A stretch of DNA of 64,000 nucleotides from Neomicrococcus aestuarii (GTDB lineage: Bacteria; Actinomycetota; Actinomycetes; Actinomycetales; Micrococcaceae). The translations under genes and the position numbers were made by a program. The stretch is from positions 1,984,001-2,048,000 of the forward strand of contig NZ_JACHDR010000001.1 in NCBI RefSeq assembly GCF_014201135.1, given 5' to 3'. The notes under the pieces are model-generated. The model was not told where the DNA came from and did not search any database. It was given only the letters and a program-made list of their open reading frames with translations. This document shows, one piece after another, positions 17,665 to 26,685 of this stretch (its first letter is position 1; the number at the start of each line of letters is the position of its first letter).

Positions 17665-19806
17665 CTACTTAGCCAGCGTCTCCGGATTCAAATCCAGTCG
17701 GCGCAACAGTTGCGCGTTCAGCGCCACCACCAGCGTGGACACGGACATCAAGATGGCGCCCACGCTCATGGGCAGCATGAACCCGATCGGCGCCAGGATG
17801 CCAGCGGCCAGCGGTACGGAGATGAGGTTGTAACCGGCGGCCCACCAAAGGTTTTGCTTCATCTTCTTATAGCTGGCCCGCGACAGTTCCACGATTGACA
17901 GCACCGCGCGCGGATCGGAAGACGCCAAGATGACGCCGGCCGAACCAATAGCCACATCGGTTCCGGCACCAATCGCGATGCCGACATCGGCTTGGGCAAG
18001 GGCGGGAGCGTCGTTCACGCCGTCGCCCACCATCGCCACCTTGCGGCCCTCGGCCTGTAGTTCGGCAACCTTCGCGGCCTTATCCTCGGGACGCACGCCC
18101 GCGAAGACTCGGTCGATTCCCAGATCACGCGCCACGGATTCGGCGACCGCCTGAGCGTCACCGGTAATCATGACCACCTTGGTGCCCTGCTTGTGCAGGG
18201 CGTCGATCGCGGCGCGGGATTCTGGACGGATTTCATCGGCCAGGCTCAGCGCACCAATCACAGCGCCGTCCGCGAGCACGTGCAAAATGATGGCGCCGTT
18301 CTTGCGCCACTCATCGGCAACCGGCAACTCTTGGACGCCGTGCTTCTCGAGCAACAGCGGTCCGCCCACCTCGATCACGGACTCGCTCACGGTGGCGCGC
18401 ACGCCCTGGGCGGGAGAGGACGTGAAATCGGTGGCGCGAGGAACATCGAGTTGACGATCCGTCGCTGCCCGAACAATCGCCCGAGCCAGCGGGTGCTCGC
18501 TGTCCGTTTCGGCGGCCGCGGCGAGTGCCACGAGCGAATCTTCGGTCAGATTTCCGATCTTTGCCGGCGCAGAAGGATCAACGTGAACGGCCGTGACCAC
18601 GGGCTCGCCCTTGGTCAGCGTTCCGGTCTTATCAAAGATCACGGTATCCACGGAGCGCATGCTCTCAAGCGCCAAACGATCCTTAATGAGCACACCGTTG
18701 CGGGCGGCACGCTCGGTGGCGATCGACACCACCAGCGGAATAGCCAGGCCCAAAGCGTGCGGGCACGCGATTACCAACACGGTGATGGTGCGGACCACGG
18801 CGTCATCCGGCAGCCCCACGAGCGTCCACACGATGGCGGTGATGACCGCGGCGACGAGGGCAAACCAGAACAACCACGACGCCGCTGTGTCGGCAATGCG
18901 TTGGGCTCGGGACGATGATGCTTGCGCTTCGGCCACGAGCTTCTGAATTCCGGCCAGCGTGGTGCCGTCCCCGGTTGCCGTAACCTCCACGCGCAAGCCC
19001 GAATCCGTCGCGACGGTTCCGGCGATCACAGGGTCACCGACGTTGCGGCGTACGGTTTTCGATTCACCGGTGATCATGGATTCGTCCATGGACGCGGAGC
19101 CGTCCACAATTTTTCCATCCGCGGGCACGGAGGATCCGGGACGGATGACGACGACGTCGCCCACGCTTAGTTCCGACGGCGAAATCTTCACAATGTTTTC
19201 GCCGTCCACCTTTTCCGCTTCGTCGGGGAGAAGGGCAGCGAGCGAGTCCAGCGCGGAGGTGGTTTGGGCGAGCGATCGCATCTCGATCCAGTGACCCAAC
19301 AGCATGATCACCACCAGGAGCGCGAGCTCCCACCAGAAGTTCAGTTCGTGATCGAGGATGCCCAGCGAGGCACCCCACGATGCCAAGAAAGCCACCGTGA
19401 TAGCGAGGGCAATCAGCAGCATCATGCCGGGCTTACGAGCCTTGATCTCATCCACCGCACCGGTCAGGAACGGCTTGCCGCCCCACACGTACATGACGGT
19501 TCCGAGGATCGGTGAGACCCAGTGGGTCCACTCGGCGTCAGGAAGCGAATAGCCCAGGATGTGCGCGAAGGACGCGCTAAAAGCGACGGTTGGAATGGCC
19601 AGAACCAGCATGATCCAGAACAGGCGGCGGAAGATCGCCACGTGACCGGCATGACCACCGTGACCTGCGTGGCCCATGTGCCCGCTGTGGTTTTCATGTC
19701 CAGCATGTTCGCTGTGATCCATATGGTTCATCGTGGAATGGTCCATTTTTGAGTGGTCCATGTCGGAATCAGTGGCGTGCGATGAGTGATCATGATCCAT
19801 GGCCAA
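17665..19806 (-). CDS. copB: Copper-exporting P-type ATPase CopB
   Basis: A 713-residue P1B-type ATPase. The N-terminus is a His/Met-rich metal-binding tail (DHDHSSH...HSKMDHSTMNHMDHSEHAGHENHSGHMGHAGH). Transmembrane helices follow, with the CPH motif (VIACPHALGLAIP, about residue 345), which is typical of the CopB subgroup. Then come the phosphorylation site DKTGTLTKGEP, the nucleotide-binding SEHPLARAI, and the hinge MVGDGVNDAPALAQAD. It exports copper ions to the outside. A CsoR-type operator lies 5-23 bases before its start codon. Confidence 0.93.
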   Translation of the reverse strand: MAMDHDHSSHATDSDMDHSKMDHSTMNHMDHSEHAGHENHSGHMGHAGHGGHAGHVAIFRRLFWIMLVLAIPTVAFSASFAHILGYSLPDAEWTHWVSPILGTVMYVWGGKPFLTGAVDEIKARKPGMMLLIALAITVAFLASWGASLGILDHELNFWWELALLVVIMLLGHWIEMRSLAQTTSALDSLAALLPDEAEKVDGENIVKISPSELSVGDVVVIRPGSSVPADGKIVDGSASMDESMITGESKTVRRNVGDPVIAGTVATDSGLRVEVTATGDGTTLAGIQKLVAEAQASSSRAQRIADTAASWLFWFALVAAVITAIVWTLVGLPDDAVVRTITVLVIACPHALGLAIPLVVSIATERAARNGVLIKDRLALESMRSVDTVIFDKTGTLTKGEPVVTAVHVDPSAPAKIGNLTEDSLVALAAAAETDSEHPLARAIVRAATDRQLDVPRATDFTSSPAQGVRATVSESVIEVGGPLLLEKHGVQELPVADEWRKNGAIILHVLADGAVIGALSLADEIRPESRAAIDALHKQGTKVVMITGDAQAVAESVARDLGIDRVFAGVRPEDKAAKVAELQAEGRKVAMVGDGVNDAPALAQADVGIAIGAGTDVAIGSAGVILASSDPRAVLSIVELSRASYKKMKQNLWWAAGYNLISVPLAAGILAPIGFMLPMSVGAILMSVSTLVVALNAQLLRRLDLNPETLAK

Positions 19807-19810
19807 AGCA

Positions 19811-19829
19811 TATACCCACTAGGGGTATA
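19811..19829. promoter_or_regulatory. CsoR-type copper operator
   Basis: TATACCC-ACTAG-GGGTATA forms a 19-bp inverted repeat, matching the TACCC-N4/5-GGGTA core of CsoR repressor sites. It lies immediately upstream of copB, so copper would be expected to relieve repression. No csoR gene is in the window. Confidence 0.75.
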
Positions 19830-19879
19830 TGAGGAAGGGTAATTCTCATCATGACACAATGTGACGAAGGGCGCCCCAA

Positions 19880-20470
19880 TTAGCTCGCTGGACTCGCCTC
19901 AATCACCCGAAGGGCGGTCTCCAGATTCTGCACCGCGAGGTCCCTGTTGACCCGAACCAGGGCGAACGCCGAAATCACGAGCGCCGTGATGGATTCGCCC
20001 TTGAGGGAAACATCAGCGGGGGAGAGCTCGGGATAAAGCGCAGCGACGCCGTGGGAAAACGCGGACCCCAGCTCGGAGCGGTAATCGGCGATCACTTGAG
20101 CAACATGGGCGTCTTTGGCGATCGGAGAGCCGGCCGTATTGACCAGAAGACAACCGTTCGAGGCAGTCTGAGGTGTCAACTCGGCGAACGTCTCCCGAAG
20201 ATCCCGGAGATACGCCTCAAGAGCACCGGGTTCAACAACATCACCTGTCAGTGGCTGAATGCGCGGCCGAACCACTTCTTTCAGGTAGCTCTCCACGGCG
20301 GCTTCGAAGAGCCCCAACTTGGACCCAAAGCTGTTGTAAATGCTGGATCGACTCAGCCCGGTAGCCGCTTCCAGATCCGGAATCGCGGCACCCTCATAGC
20401 CTTGGGACCAAAAGACGGCGCGGGCACCCCGAGCGACGTCGTGACGGTCAAACGATGTTGTGCGTGCCAA
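19880..20470 (-). CDS. TetR/AcrR family transcriptional regulator
   Basis: About 196 residues. I chose the TTG at 20470 (MARTTSFDRHDVARGARAVFW) because AGAGGA sits just before it; the GTG at 20485 is the longer alternative. The N-terminal HTH reads IPDLEAATGLSRSSIYNSFGSKLGLFEAAVESY. The ligand-binding C-terminal domain has a Cys in SNGCLLVNTA, a common feature of this subfamily. It diverges from the oxidoreductase gene at 20600, and a candidate operator lies in the gap at 20515-20541. Confidence 0.85.
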   Translation of the reverse strand: MARTTSFDRHDVARGARAVFWSQGYEGAAIPDLEAATGLSRSSIYNSFGSKLGLFEAAVESYLKEVVRPRIQPLTGDVVEPGALEAYLRDLRETFAELTPQTASNGCLLVNTAGSPIAKDAHVAQVIADYRSELGSAFSHGVAALYPELSPADVSLKGESITALVISAFALVRVNRDLAVQNLETALRVIEASPAS

Positions 20471-20514
20471 ATTTCCTCTTCTCACGGAATGATCCCAGCA
20501 TAATCTGGAATACT

Positions 20515-20541
20515 CGTTACAGAAAGATTGTTGACGTAACG
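20515..20541. promoter_or_regulatory. Candidate TetR operator between 19880-20470 and 20600-21616
   Basis: CGTTAC and GTAACG are exact inverted half-sites separated by 15 bases, in the 130-bp divergent gap. The symmetry and position suggest binding by the adjacent TetR protein. One GTCGTCGTAC decamer follows at 20551. Confidence 0.45.
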
Positions 20542-20599
20542 GAAGCCAGCGTCGTCGTACTTAACGACCCCGCGCCACGGACTAACGCAAGGAAACCGC

Positions 20600-21616
20600 A
20601 TGAGCACCACCACCAGCACGCAAATCCAGCTCGCCTCCCGCCCCACCGGCTGGCCAACGCACGACAATTTCCAAACCGTGCAGGTCACCTACGGCGAACT
20701 TGAGCCCGGGCAGGTGCGCGTGCGCAACGAGTTCGTGTCCGTGGATCCGTACATGCGCGGCCGCATGAACGACGTCCGCAGCTACACCCCGCCGTATCAG
20801 CTCCGCGAGCGCATCACGGGCGGCGCTGTGGGCCGCGTCGTTGAATCCTCCGCCGAGGAATTGCCAGTGGGCACCGTAGTCCTGCACCAGCACGGCTGGA
20901 GCGACATCATCCAGGACGACGCCGCCTCCTTCCGTCCCATCCACGAAATCCCGGGGGTGCCACTCTCGGTGAACCTCCACATTTTGGGGATGACCGGGCT
21001 CACCGCGTACGTGGGCTTGACTGCGATCGCTGGCCTCAAGGAAGGCGATACGGTATTCGTTTCCGGCGCGGCCGGGGCCGTGGGAACCGCCGTGGGTCAG
21101 ATCGCGAAGCTGCTGGGCGCGGCCCGCGTCATTGGCTCGGCCGGTAGCGCGGAGAAGGTTGCGCTGCTGACGGAGAAATACGGGTACGACGCCGCCTTCA
21201 ACTACAAGGACGGCGATGTTCGCGGGCAACTGGCCGCCGCGGCACCCAATGGCATTGACGTGTTCTTCGACAACGTAGGTGGCGAGCACCTCGAAGCGGC
21301 GCTCGCAGCCTTCAACGACGGCGGCCGCGCGGCCCTATGCGGAGCGATCTCGGCGTACAACGAAACCTCTGCAGTGCCGGGCCCGAACAACATGAGCAAT
21401 ATCATCACGCGCGCGCTCACGCTCAAGGGCTTCACGCTGGGCTCCTACCTGCACCTCGCGCCTGAATTCCAGGCAAAGATGGGCGAGTGGTTCCCTGCTG
21501 GCAAGATCTCCTACGACGAGACCATTGTTGATGGCATCGAGAACACTGTGGACGCGTTCTTGGACATGATGCGTGGTGCGAACACCGGCAAGATGTTGGT
21601 GCGCGTCACGAAGTAG
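20600..21616 (+). CDS. NADP-dependent medium-chain oxidoreductase (CurA/PTGR-like)
   Basis: A 338-residue zinc-independent medium-chain dehydrogenase/reductase. The cofactor loop VFVSGAAGAVGTAVGQIAKLLGA carries the AXXGXXG-type NADP motif, and the family signature VDPYMRGRM appears near residue 50, with FDNVGGEHLEAAL later. Such enzymes reduce the C=C bond of enones or curcumin-like compounds. Control by the divergent TetR regulator, perhaps in response to an electrophile, is likely. Confidence 0.87.
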   Translation: MSTTTSTQIQLASRPTGWPTHDNFQTVQVTYGELEPGQVRVRNEFVSVDPYMRGRMNDVRSYTPPYQLRERITGGAVGRVVESSAEELPVGTVVLHQHGWSDIIQDDAASFRPIHEIPGVPLSVNLHILGMTGLTAYVGLTAIAGLKEGDTVFVSGAAGAVGTAVGQIAKLLGAARVIGSAGSAEKVALLTEKYGYDAAFNYKDGDVRGQLAAAAPNGIDVFFDNVGGEHLEAALAAFNDGGRAALCGAISAYNETSAVPGPNNMSNIITRALTLKGFTLGSYLHLAPEFQAKMGEWFPAGKISYDETIVDGIENTVDAFLDMMRGANTGKMLVRVTK

Positions 21617-21913
21617 CTTGATCGAATAACCGCTCGGTGAAACGGCCGTAGTCAAGTGACTTCTGGTCACAAAGTGATTGCGGCCGCAAACTGTGACGCA
21701 ATAAATATCCGGAATCGGGGGTACCGCAAAAGGGTCTTTTATAGTTAGACGGCAGACCGCTGCCATCGCAGTGTGATCTGAATCTAGCGCAAGCTCCGTG
21801 CACCCTCGGACTGTTCGCGCACGTCGTTATGGCATTACCGGCCCAATCCGCCGTTGTCTCTTGTTGTTAGCCATAACCTCTTGCCCCCACAATTTCCGAA
21901 GGAAAAGACCCTC

Positions 21914-23074
21914 ATGACTCAGCCCATCATCATTAATGACGAAGAAATTTTTGAGTATCACCAAGGCGGAAAGCTCAACGCCACCCCCAAAGCGAAGCTC
22001 GAGACCAAGCGCGACCTATCCATCGCTTACACCCCGGGTGTAGCGCAGGTTTCCCGCGCCATCGCGAAGGATGAAAGCCTCGCCAAGGAATACACCTGGG
22101 CTAGCCGCCTGGTGGCCGTGATTTCCGACGGCTCCGCTGTCTTGGGTCTCGGCAACATTGGACCGCGCGCCTCCTTGCCAGTTATGGAAGGCAAGAGCGT
22201 GCTTTTCAAGGAGTTCGGTGACTTGAACTCGATTCCCATCGTGATCAACCAGTCTGACGTTGATCAGATGGTGGAGACCATCATCCAGATTGCGCCGTCT
22301 TTCGGTGCCATCAACCTCGAAGACATCGCTGCGCCGAAGTGCTTCGAAGTGGAAGAGCGCCTTATTGAGGCACTTGATATCCCCGTGATGCATGACGACC
22401 AGCACGGCACCGCCGTCGTCGTCTTGGCCGCCCTCATCAACGCAGCCAAGGTGACCGGCCGCGAGCTGGAAGATGTGAAGATCGTGGTCTCCGGCGCTGG
22501 TGCCGCAGGCGTAGCCATCACCAAGACCCTGCTCACCGCAGGCGTCAAGAACATTGTGGTGTGCGATTCCAAGGGCATCATTTCCGCGTCCCGCGAGGAT
22601 CTGCACTCCTCCAAGCAAGAGCTGGTTGAGGTCACGAACCCGAACAACCTCTCCGGCGGAATCGACGTCGCTTTGGTGGGTGCCGACTTGTTCGTCGGCG
22701 TATCCGCCGCGAAGGTGCCGGAAGAGTACATCGCCACGATGGCCGAGAATTCCATGGTTTTCGCGATGGCAAACCCGGATCCAGAAGTGGATCCAGAGGT
22801 GGCCGCGAAGTATGCAGCCGTGGTGGCAACGGGACGCTCTGACTACCCGAACCAGATCAACAACGTCTTGGCATTCCCGGGCATCTTCAAGGGTGCACTG
22901 GACGCTGGCGCTCGCCGTATCACTCCGGAAATGCGCGTAGCTGCCGCTCACGCGATCGCCGAATTGGTGGGCGATGACCTCGCGACGGACCACATTGTTC
23001 CGAACGCACTGGACCCACGCGTTGCTCCAGCTGTTGCCGAAGCCGTGGCTGCTGCATCCAAGGTCAACGCCTAA
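21914..23074 (+). CDS. NAD(P)-dependent malic enzyme
   Basis: A 386-residue malic enzyme of the short bacterial type, converting malate to pyruvate, CO2 and NAD(P)H. Start ATG at 21914 (MTQPIIINDEEIFEYH) follows GAAGGAAAAG; the frame open from 21854 is longer but lacks support. Motifs include SIAYTPGVAQVS (substrate), GDLNSIPIVINQSDVDQM, NLEDIAAPKCFEVE (metal-binding acid residues), HDDQHGTAVV and the nucleotide loop VVSGAGAAGVAI. It has a 297-base upstream gap in which I see no gene. Confidence 0.92.
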   Translation: MTQPIIINDEEIFEYHQGGKLNATPKAKLETKRDLSIAYTPGVAQVSRAIAKDESLAKEYTWASRLVAVISDGSAVLGLGNIGPRASLPVMEGKSVLFKEFGDLNSIPIVINQSDVDQMVETIIQIAPSFGAINLEDIAAPKCFEVEERLIEALDIPVMHDDQHGTAVVVLAALINAAKVTGRELEDVKIVVSGAGAAGVAITKTLLTAGVKNIVVCDSKGIISASREDLHSSKQELVEVTNPNNLSGGIDVALVGADLFVGVSAAKVPEEYIATMAENSMVFAMANPDPEVDPEVAAKYAAVVATGRSDYPNQINNVLAFPGIFKGALDAGARRITPEMRVAAAHAIAELVGDDLATDHIVPNALDPRVAPAVAEAVAAASKVNA

Positions 23075-23118
23075 GTAGCGGTAACTGAGCGCTCGGCCTC
23101 GAGCGTTACTCAAGCAAA

Positions 23119-23172
23119 AGCCCGCCTCCAGGCTGAACCCGTTTCACACGGACCAGTGTTGGGGCGGGCTTC
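23119..23172. terminator. Bidirectional terminator between malic enzyme and methyltransferase
   Basis: AAGCCCGCC near 23120 pairs with GGCGGGCTT near 23163-23171, with about 30 bases between. It serves the malic enzyme gene on the plus strand and the methyltransferase gene (ending at 23179) on the minus strand. Confidence 0.65.
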
Positions 23173-23178
23173 GCTTAC

Positions 23179-23856
23179 TTAAGCAACACGCTTCGCAAGG
23201 ACCACAGTGTCGTCGAGCTGCGTCGTCGTACCGTCTGGCATTTGAGCGGAACGCTCGCGAAGTTCAACCGTCAGCACTTCCCACTTCGCAGGATCCAAGT
23301 TAAGGACCGCGGGATCGCTTTCCGGGGTGGGGAATTTGGGGCCGTGGGAGTGGCCCGCCTGTCCGTCTCCGTGCTGGTGCTCGTCAGCGTGTGCGTGTTT
23401 GGACCATGGTGGCGGTGCGGCGTGTGCAACGACCAGGATGTGTCCGCCGGGAGCGACGAACTGCGTGGCGCGCTCGAGGATGGCATCGCGTGGAATCTCG
23501 ATGGGCCACGAGAGCAAGAATGAGGCGGTGACCAGGTCGAAGCGCTCCTCGGTGGACCATTTGGTGAGGTCAGCGGCTTCGAAGTGGAAGCGTTCGGGTG
23601 GAATTCCGGCGGCAAGCGTAGCCTCGCTGGCGCGCTGGGTAGCGGTGGTGGAAAGGTCTACGCCCGTGACGCTCCAGCCATTCTGGGCGAGCCAGATGGC
23701 GTCGCCACCCTCGCCGCAGCCTAGATCCAGGGCGGTGCCGGGAGTCAGGTTTCTGGCGACGTCTTTCAGGACCGCATTGACGCGGCCGGACCAAATCTGG
23801 TCCGCGCTCGAATAGCGGTCTTCCCAGAACTCTTGAAGGTCAGATGTTTCTTTCAT
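23179..23856 (-). CDS. Class I SAM-dependent methyltransferase with His-rich insert
   Basis: A 225-residue methyltransferase with SAM motif I ALDLGCGEGGDAIWLA, motif II GVDLS, and FEAADLTKW. Late in the chain there is a His-rich segment SKHAHADEHQHGDGQAGHSHG. A histidine cluster in a methyltransferase suggests a metal or metalloid link, as in some TehB-like proteins, but the substrate is unknown. It also carries one GTCGTCGTAC site (23222) in its C-terminal coding region. Confidence 0.8.
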   Translation of the reverse strand: MKETSDLQEFWEDRYSSADQIWSGRVNAVLKDVARNLTPGTALDLGCGEGGDAIWLAQNGWSVTGVDLSTTATQRASEATLAAGIPPERFHFEAADLTKWSTEERFDLVTASFLLSWPIEIPRDAILERATQFVAPGGHILVVAHAAPPPWSKHAHADEHQHGDGQAGHSHGPKFPTPESDPAVLNLDPAKWEVLTVELRERSAQMPDGTTTQLDDTVVLAKRVA

Positions 23857-24081
23857 GCCTCAAGTGTCCGGCATGCATTGTCAAAAGTGCGCAAATCATG
23901 AGCATTTTCAGTGAGGACGCCGCGCGCATTCACACCAACAGTGCTCGGGACTTGTAGAGCGGCGGTGAAGTGGCCTCAGGTATGCTGACCGTTAGCTGGA
24001 CGTTACCGGTGCGCCGCCTAGCAGTATCTCGTCTGAGGGATGAATGCCCGTCATGGAGCAAAAAGCATCCTCAAATCGACC

Positions 24082-24087
24082 TACACT
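24082..24087 (+). promoter_or_regulatory. Leaderless -10 box for the reductase/desaturase operon
   Basis: TACACT matches the actinobacterial TANNNT -10 form and is followed by exactly six bases before the ATG at 24094. No Shine-Dalgarno is present, so translation probably begins at the 5' end of the mRNA. Confidence 0.5.
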
Positions 24088-24093
24088 TAGAGA

Positions 24094-25152
24094 ATGAAAC
24101 GGCTAAGGCCTTTGGCGCAGGCCGCGTCTATTGCAATACATCCACTCGGTGTCGAGGAACTCTTCGGACTCTTCGATCCAGTGTTTTCGCGTCGCCAATT
24201 GCGCGGCGTAGTTACTGAAGTAGTACGCGAGACCCCGCAAAGCGCAACCATCTATTTTCGCCCCGGCTACGGCTGGCGCACTCATAAGGCCGGCCAATGG
24301 GCCCGTATCGGCGTAGAAATTAACGGTGTCCGTCACTGGCGCTCCTACTCGATTAGCTCCGCTCCCGGCCAACACCCATCCGTTACCGTGACGGACATCG
24401 GCGAAGTATCTAGCACGCTGGTCCACAACACTCGCGTTGGCGACGTGCTGTTCTTGGCGCCGGCTCAAGGCGAATTCACCCTTCCCGAAGAGGCCCGACC
24501 ACTCCTGATGATGACCGCCGGCAGCGGCATCACACCTGTCATGTCCATGATTCGCACGCTCATTCCGCACCAGAAAACTGCGGACGTGGTGCTGATTCAC
24601 TCGGCACGCACCGAAGAGGACAGCCTCTTCGTGGACGAATTGCGCGCACTGTCTGCGAAATTCCCCGGTCTTCGGCTGATTGAAAACTTCACGGGGGTAG
24701 GCGAACGCTTCGATATGAGCACCCCGGCGCAGTTAGATGCAGTCTGTCCAGATTGGCGAACGCGGGCAGCTTACGTCTGCGGACCGGAAGGATTTGTGTC
24801 CGACGCCGAAGCCTTGTGGACACGGTCCGGCACCGGAGCGGCGGGGCTCACCATAGAGAGATTTCATACTGAGCTCAACGCTGGCGAACCCGGAGCTGGC
24901 GGTCTGGTGACGTTCGAACTGTCTGACAAAGAAGTGGAAGCCGACGGCGAATCAACGCTTCTTGAAATCGGCGAGGACGCCGGAATTTTGATGCCTAGCG
25001 GTTGCCGCATGGGCATCTGCCACAGCTGTTTGACCCCTTTGCGGGCCGGACAAGTCAGGGATCTGCGCACCGGTGAGGTGCACGGCGAACCCGGAGAATT
25101 AATCCAGACATGCGTTTCGGCTGCGGCCGGTAGCGTGAATCTAGGCCTCTAA
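24094..25152 (+). CDS. Ferredoxin-NADP reductase with C-terminal 2Fe-2S domain
   Basis: A 352-residue reductase with an FAD-binding domain (RSYSISSAPGQ), an NAD(P) domain (LLMMTAGSGITPVMSMI and YVCGPEGFVSDAEALW), and a plant-type ferredoxin domain at the end (PSGCRMGICHSCLTPL followed by a fourth Cys in IQTCVSAAAG). It passes electrons from NAD(P)H to the desaturase encoded 12 bases downstream. The pair resembles mycobacterial Rv3230c-DesA3. The start is leaderless in appearance. Confidence 0.9.
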   Translation: MKRLRPLAQAASIAIHPLGVEELFGLFDPVFSRRQLRGVVTEVVRETPQSATIYFRPGYGWRTHKAGQWARIGVEINGVRHWRSYSISSAPGQHPSVTVTDIGEVSSTLVHNTRVGDVLFLAPAQGEFTLPEEARPLLMMTAGSGITPVMSMIRTLIPHQKTADVVLIHSARTEEDSLFVDELRALSAKFPGLRLIENFTGVGERFDMSTPAQLDAVCPDWRTRAAYVCGPEGFVSDAEALWTRSGTGAAGLTIERFHTELNAGEPGAGGLVTFELSDKEVEADGESTLLEIGEDAGILMPSGCRMGICHSCLTPLRAGQVRDLRTGEVHGEPGELIQTCVSAAAGSVNLGL

Positions 25153-25164
25153 AAAGGAGCAAAT

Positions 25165-26358
25165 ATGAACCCACTAGCTACCTTGCAGAAAAAACCAACA
25201 CCTCCGCGCATCGACACCACGTCCCATGCGCCACAGCGTGACAAGCGTGAAGTGCGTCCAGGACTCTTGGCGGATAAAGGCTCACCAGCAGTGCGTCCAC
25301 CGGCGGCTGCGCACTTGAGCGACGAGCAAGTCGCCGAGCTCTGCAAAGAGCTGGATACCATCAAGAGTGACATCTTGAAGAGGCGCGGCACCGAGGATGC
25401 GAAGTACATTCGCCGCGTCATCCGACTTCAGCGCTACCTCGAGATCCTGGGCCGCGGCGCCTTGATCCTCGATGGAAAGAACAAGGCGGTCTGGGTCGCC
25501 GCAACGGCAGCCCTGGCTTCTGCCAAGATCATTGAAAACATGGAGATCGGCCACAATGTTCTCCACGGTCAGTGGGACTGGATGCGCGATCCAGACATTC
25601 ACTCCACTACGTGGCAGTGGGACTTCGCGACGCCGGCCCGTTCTTGGCAGCACACTCACAACGACCTTCACCACCGTTGGACCAATGTCCTCGGCAAGGA
25701 CAAGGACGTGGGATTCAACCTCTTGCGTATGGATCCTGCTCAAGAGTGGACGCCGGTTAACCTCCTCAACCCGGTCTTCAATATGGTTCTGGCTCCCTTC
25801 TTCGAGTGGGGAATCGCCATCTATGACTTGGAGATCGACCTCTACTTGGATGGCACCAAGCCGAAGGAAGTCTTCATGGATGACCTCAAGGCTTTCGCCA
25901 AGTCCGGCGGTAGCCAGATCATGAAGGACTTCGTGGTGACACCCGGCTTGGCTCTGGCCACCGGTGCGCACAAGGAAGCGTTCCTCGGAACTGCTGCGGC
26001 AAACCTGATTCGTAACCTCTGGGCTCACTCCGTGATCTTCTGTGGCCACTTCCCAGACGGCACGGAAACGTTCACGGACGAAATGGTGGACGGCGAAGCC
26101 CGCGGTGACTGGTATATCCGCCAGATGTTGGGATCCTCCAACATCTCTGGCTCCAAGTTCTTGCACTTCATGACTGGCAATCTGTCCCACCAAGTGGAGC
26201 ACCACTTGTTCCCAGACTTGCCATCAAGCCGCTACGGCGAGATTGCACCGAAGGTTCAGGAAATCTGCGAACGCTACGGCCTCCCATACAACACCGGCCC
26301 GCTCTACAAGCAGGTAGGATCCGCATGGGGCAAGGTCTTCCGCTTGGCTCTTCCCTGA
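25165..26358 (+). CDS. Membrane fatty acid desaturase (acyl-CoA desaturase, DesA3-like)
   Basis: A 397-residue desaturase with the three His boxes for the di-iron site: IGHNVLHGQWDW (about residue 129), HTHNDLHHRW (about 168) and HQVEHHLFPD (about 346). Hydrophobic stretches flank the boxes as expected. It would introduce a double bond in acyl chains, with the preceding reductase as electron donor. The start ATG at 25165 follows AAAAGGAGC. Confidence 0.92.
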   Translation: MNPLATLQKKPTPPRIDTTSHAPQRDKREVRPGLLADKGSPAVRPPAAAHLSDEQVAELCKELDTIKSDILKRRGTEDAKYIRRVIRLQRYLEILGRGALILDGKNKAVWVAATAALASAKIIENMEIGHNVLHGQWDWMRDPDIHSTTWQWDFATPARSWQHTHNDLHHRWTNVLGKDKDVGFNLLRMDPAQEWTPVNLLNPVFNMVLAPFFEWGIAIYDLEIDLYLDGTKPKEVFMDDLKAFAKSGGSQIMKDFVVTPGLALATGAHKEAFLGTAAANLIRNLWAHSVIFCGHFPDGTETFTDEMVDGEARGDWYIRQMLGSSNISGSKFLHFMTGNLSHQVEHHLFPDLPSSRYGEIAPKVQEICERYGLPYNTGPLYKQVGSAWGKVFRLALP

Positions 26359-26361
26359 TCT

Positions 26362-26658
26362 CTAGCGGGTCAGTAGAAAGCTCATCATGAAGCCTGCATA
26401 GAGCGCTAACGCTGTGTAGGCGGTGACTTTCCGGATTTTCGCGGTGCCATTCACTTTGATCAAGGCGAACGTGATGGCCAGCAAGAACCAGCAGGCCGAG
26501 TGCGCGTATCGCAAGAGGAATTGCAGTGCCGGTCCCGTCGTGGGCCGGTACTCAGGGACGACGAACAGATACAGCACACCGATCCCAAAGCTCAGCGCGG
26601 CAGCCACTGCGCTGAGTAGGGTTCGATGTTCCGCCCAAAAGTGCCGGAGCGATTCCAT
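26362..26658 (-). CDS. Small membrane protein, four helices
   Basis: A 98-residue hydrophobic protein with about three to four membrane segments (TLLSAVAAALSFGIGVLYLF, then FLLRYAHSACWFLLAITFAL, then VTAYTALALYAGFMMSFLL). No family is recognised. Its gene ends four bases from the desaturase stop, so the two converge. The start at 26658 is preceded by CACACT-N6, again leaderless-like. Confidence 0.6.
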   Translation of the reverse strand: MESLRHFWAEHRTLLSAVAAALSFGIGVLYLFVVPEYRPTTGPALQFLLRYAHSACWFLLAITFALIKVNGTAKIRKVTAYTALALYAGFMMSFLLTR

Positions 26659-26685
26659 GATCTAAGTGTGAATCACTTCCGGGGG

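Noticed and set aside
21640-21720. CRP/GlxR-like site near GTGACTTCTGGTCACA
   Set aside because: The half-sites TGTGA and TCACT are separated by seven rather than six bases, so the match is off register.
22016-23113. Minus-strand frame opposite the malic enzyme
   Set aside because: Translation is His/Gly-rich with no recognisable domain, typical of an antisense shadow.
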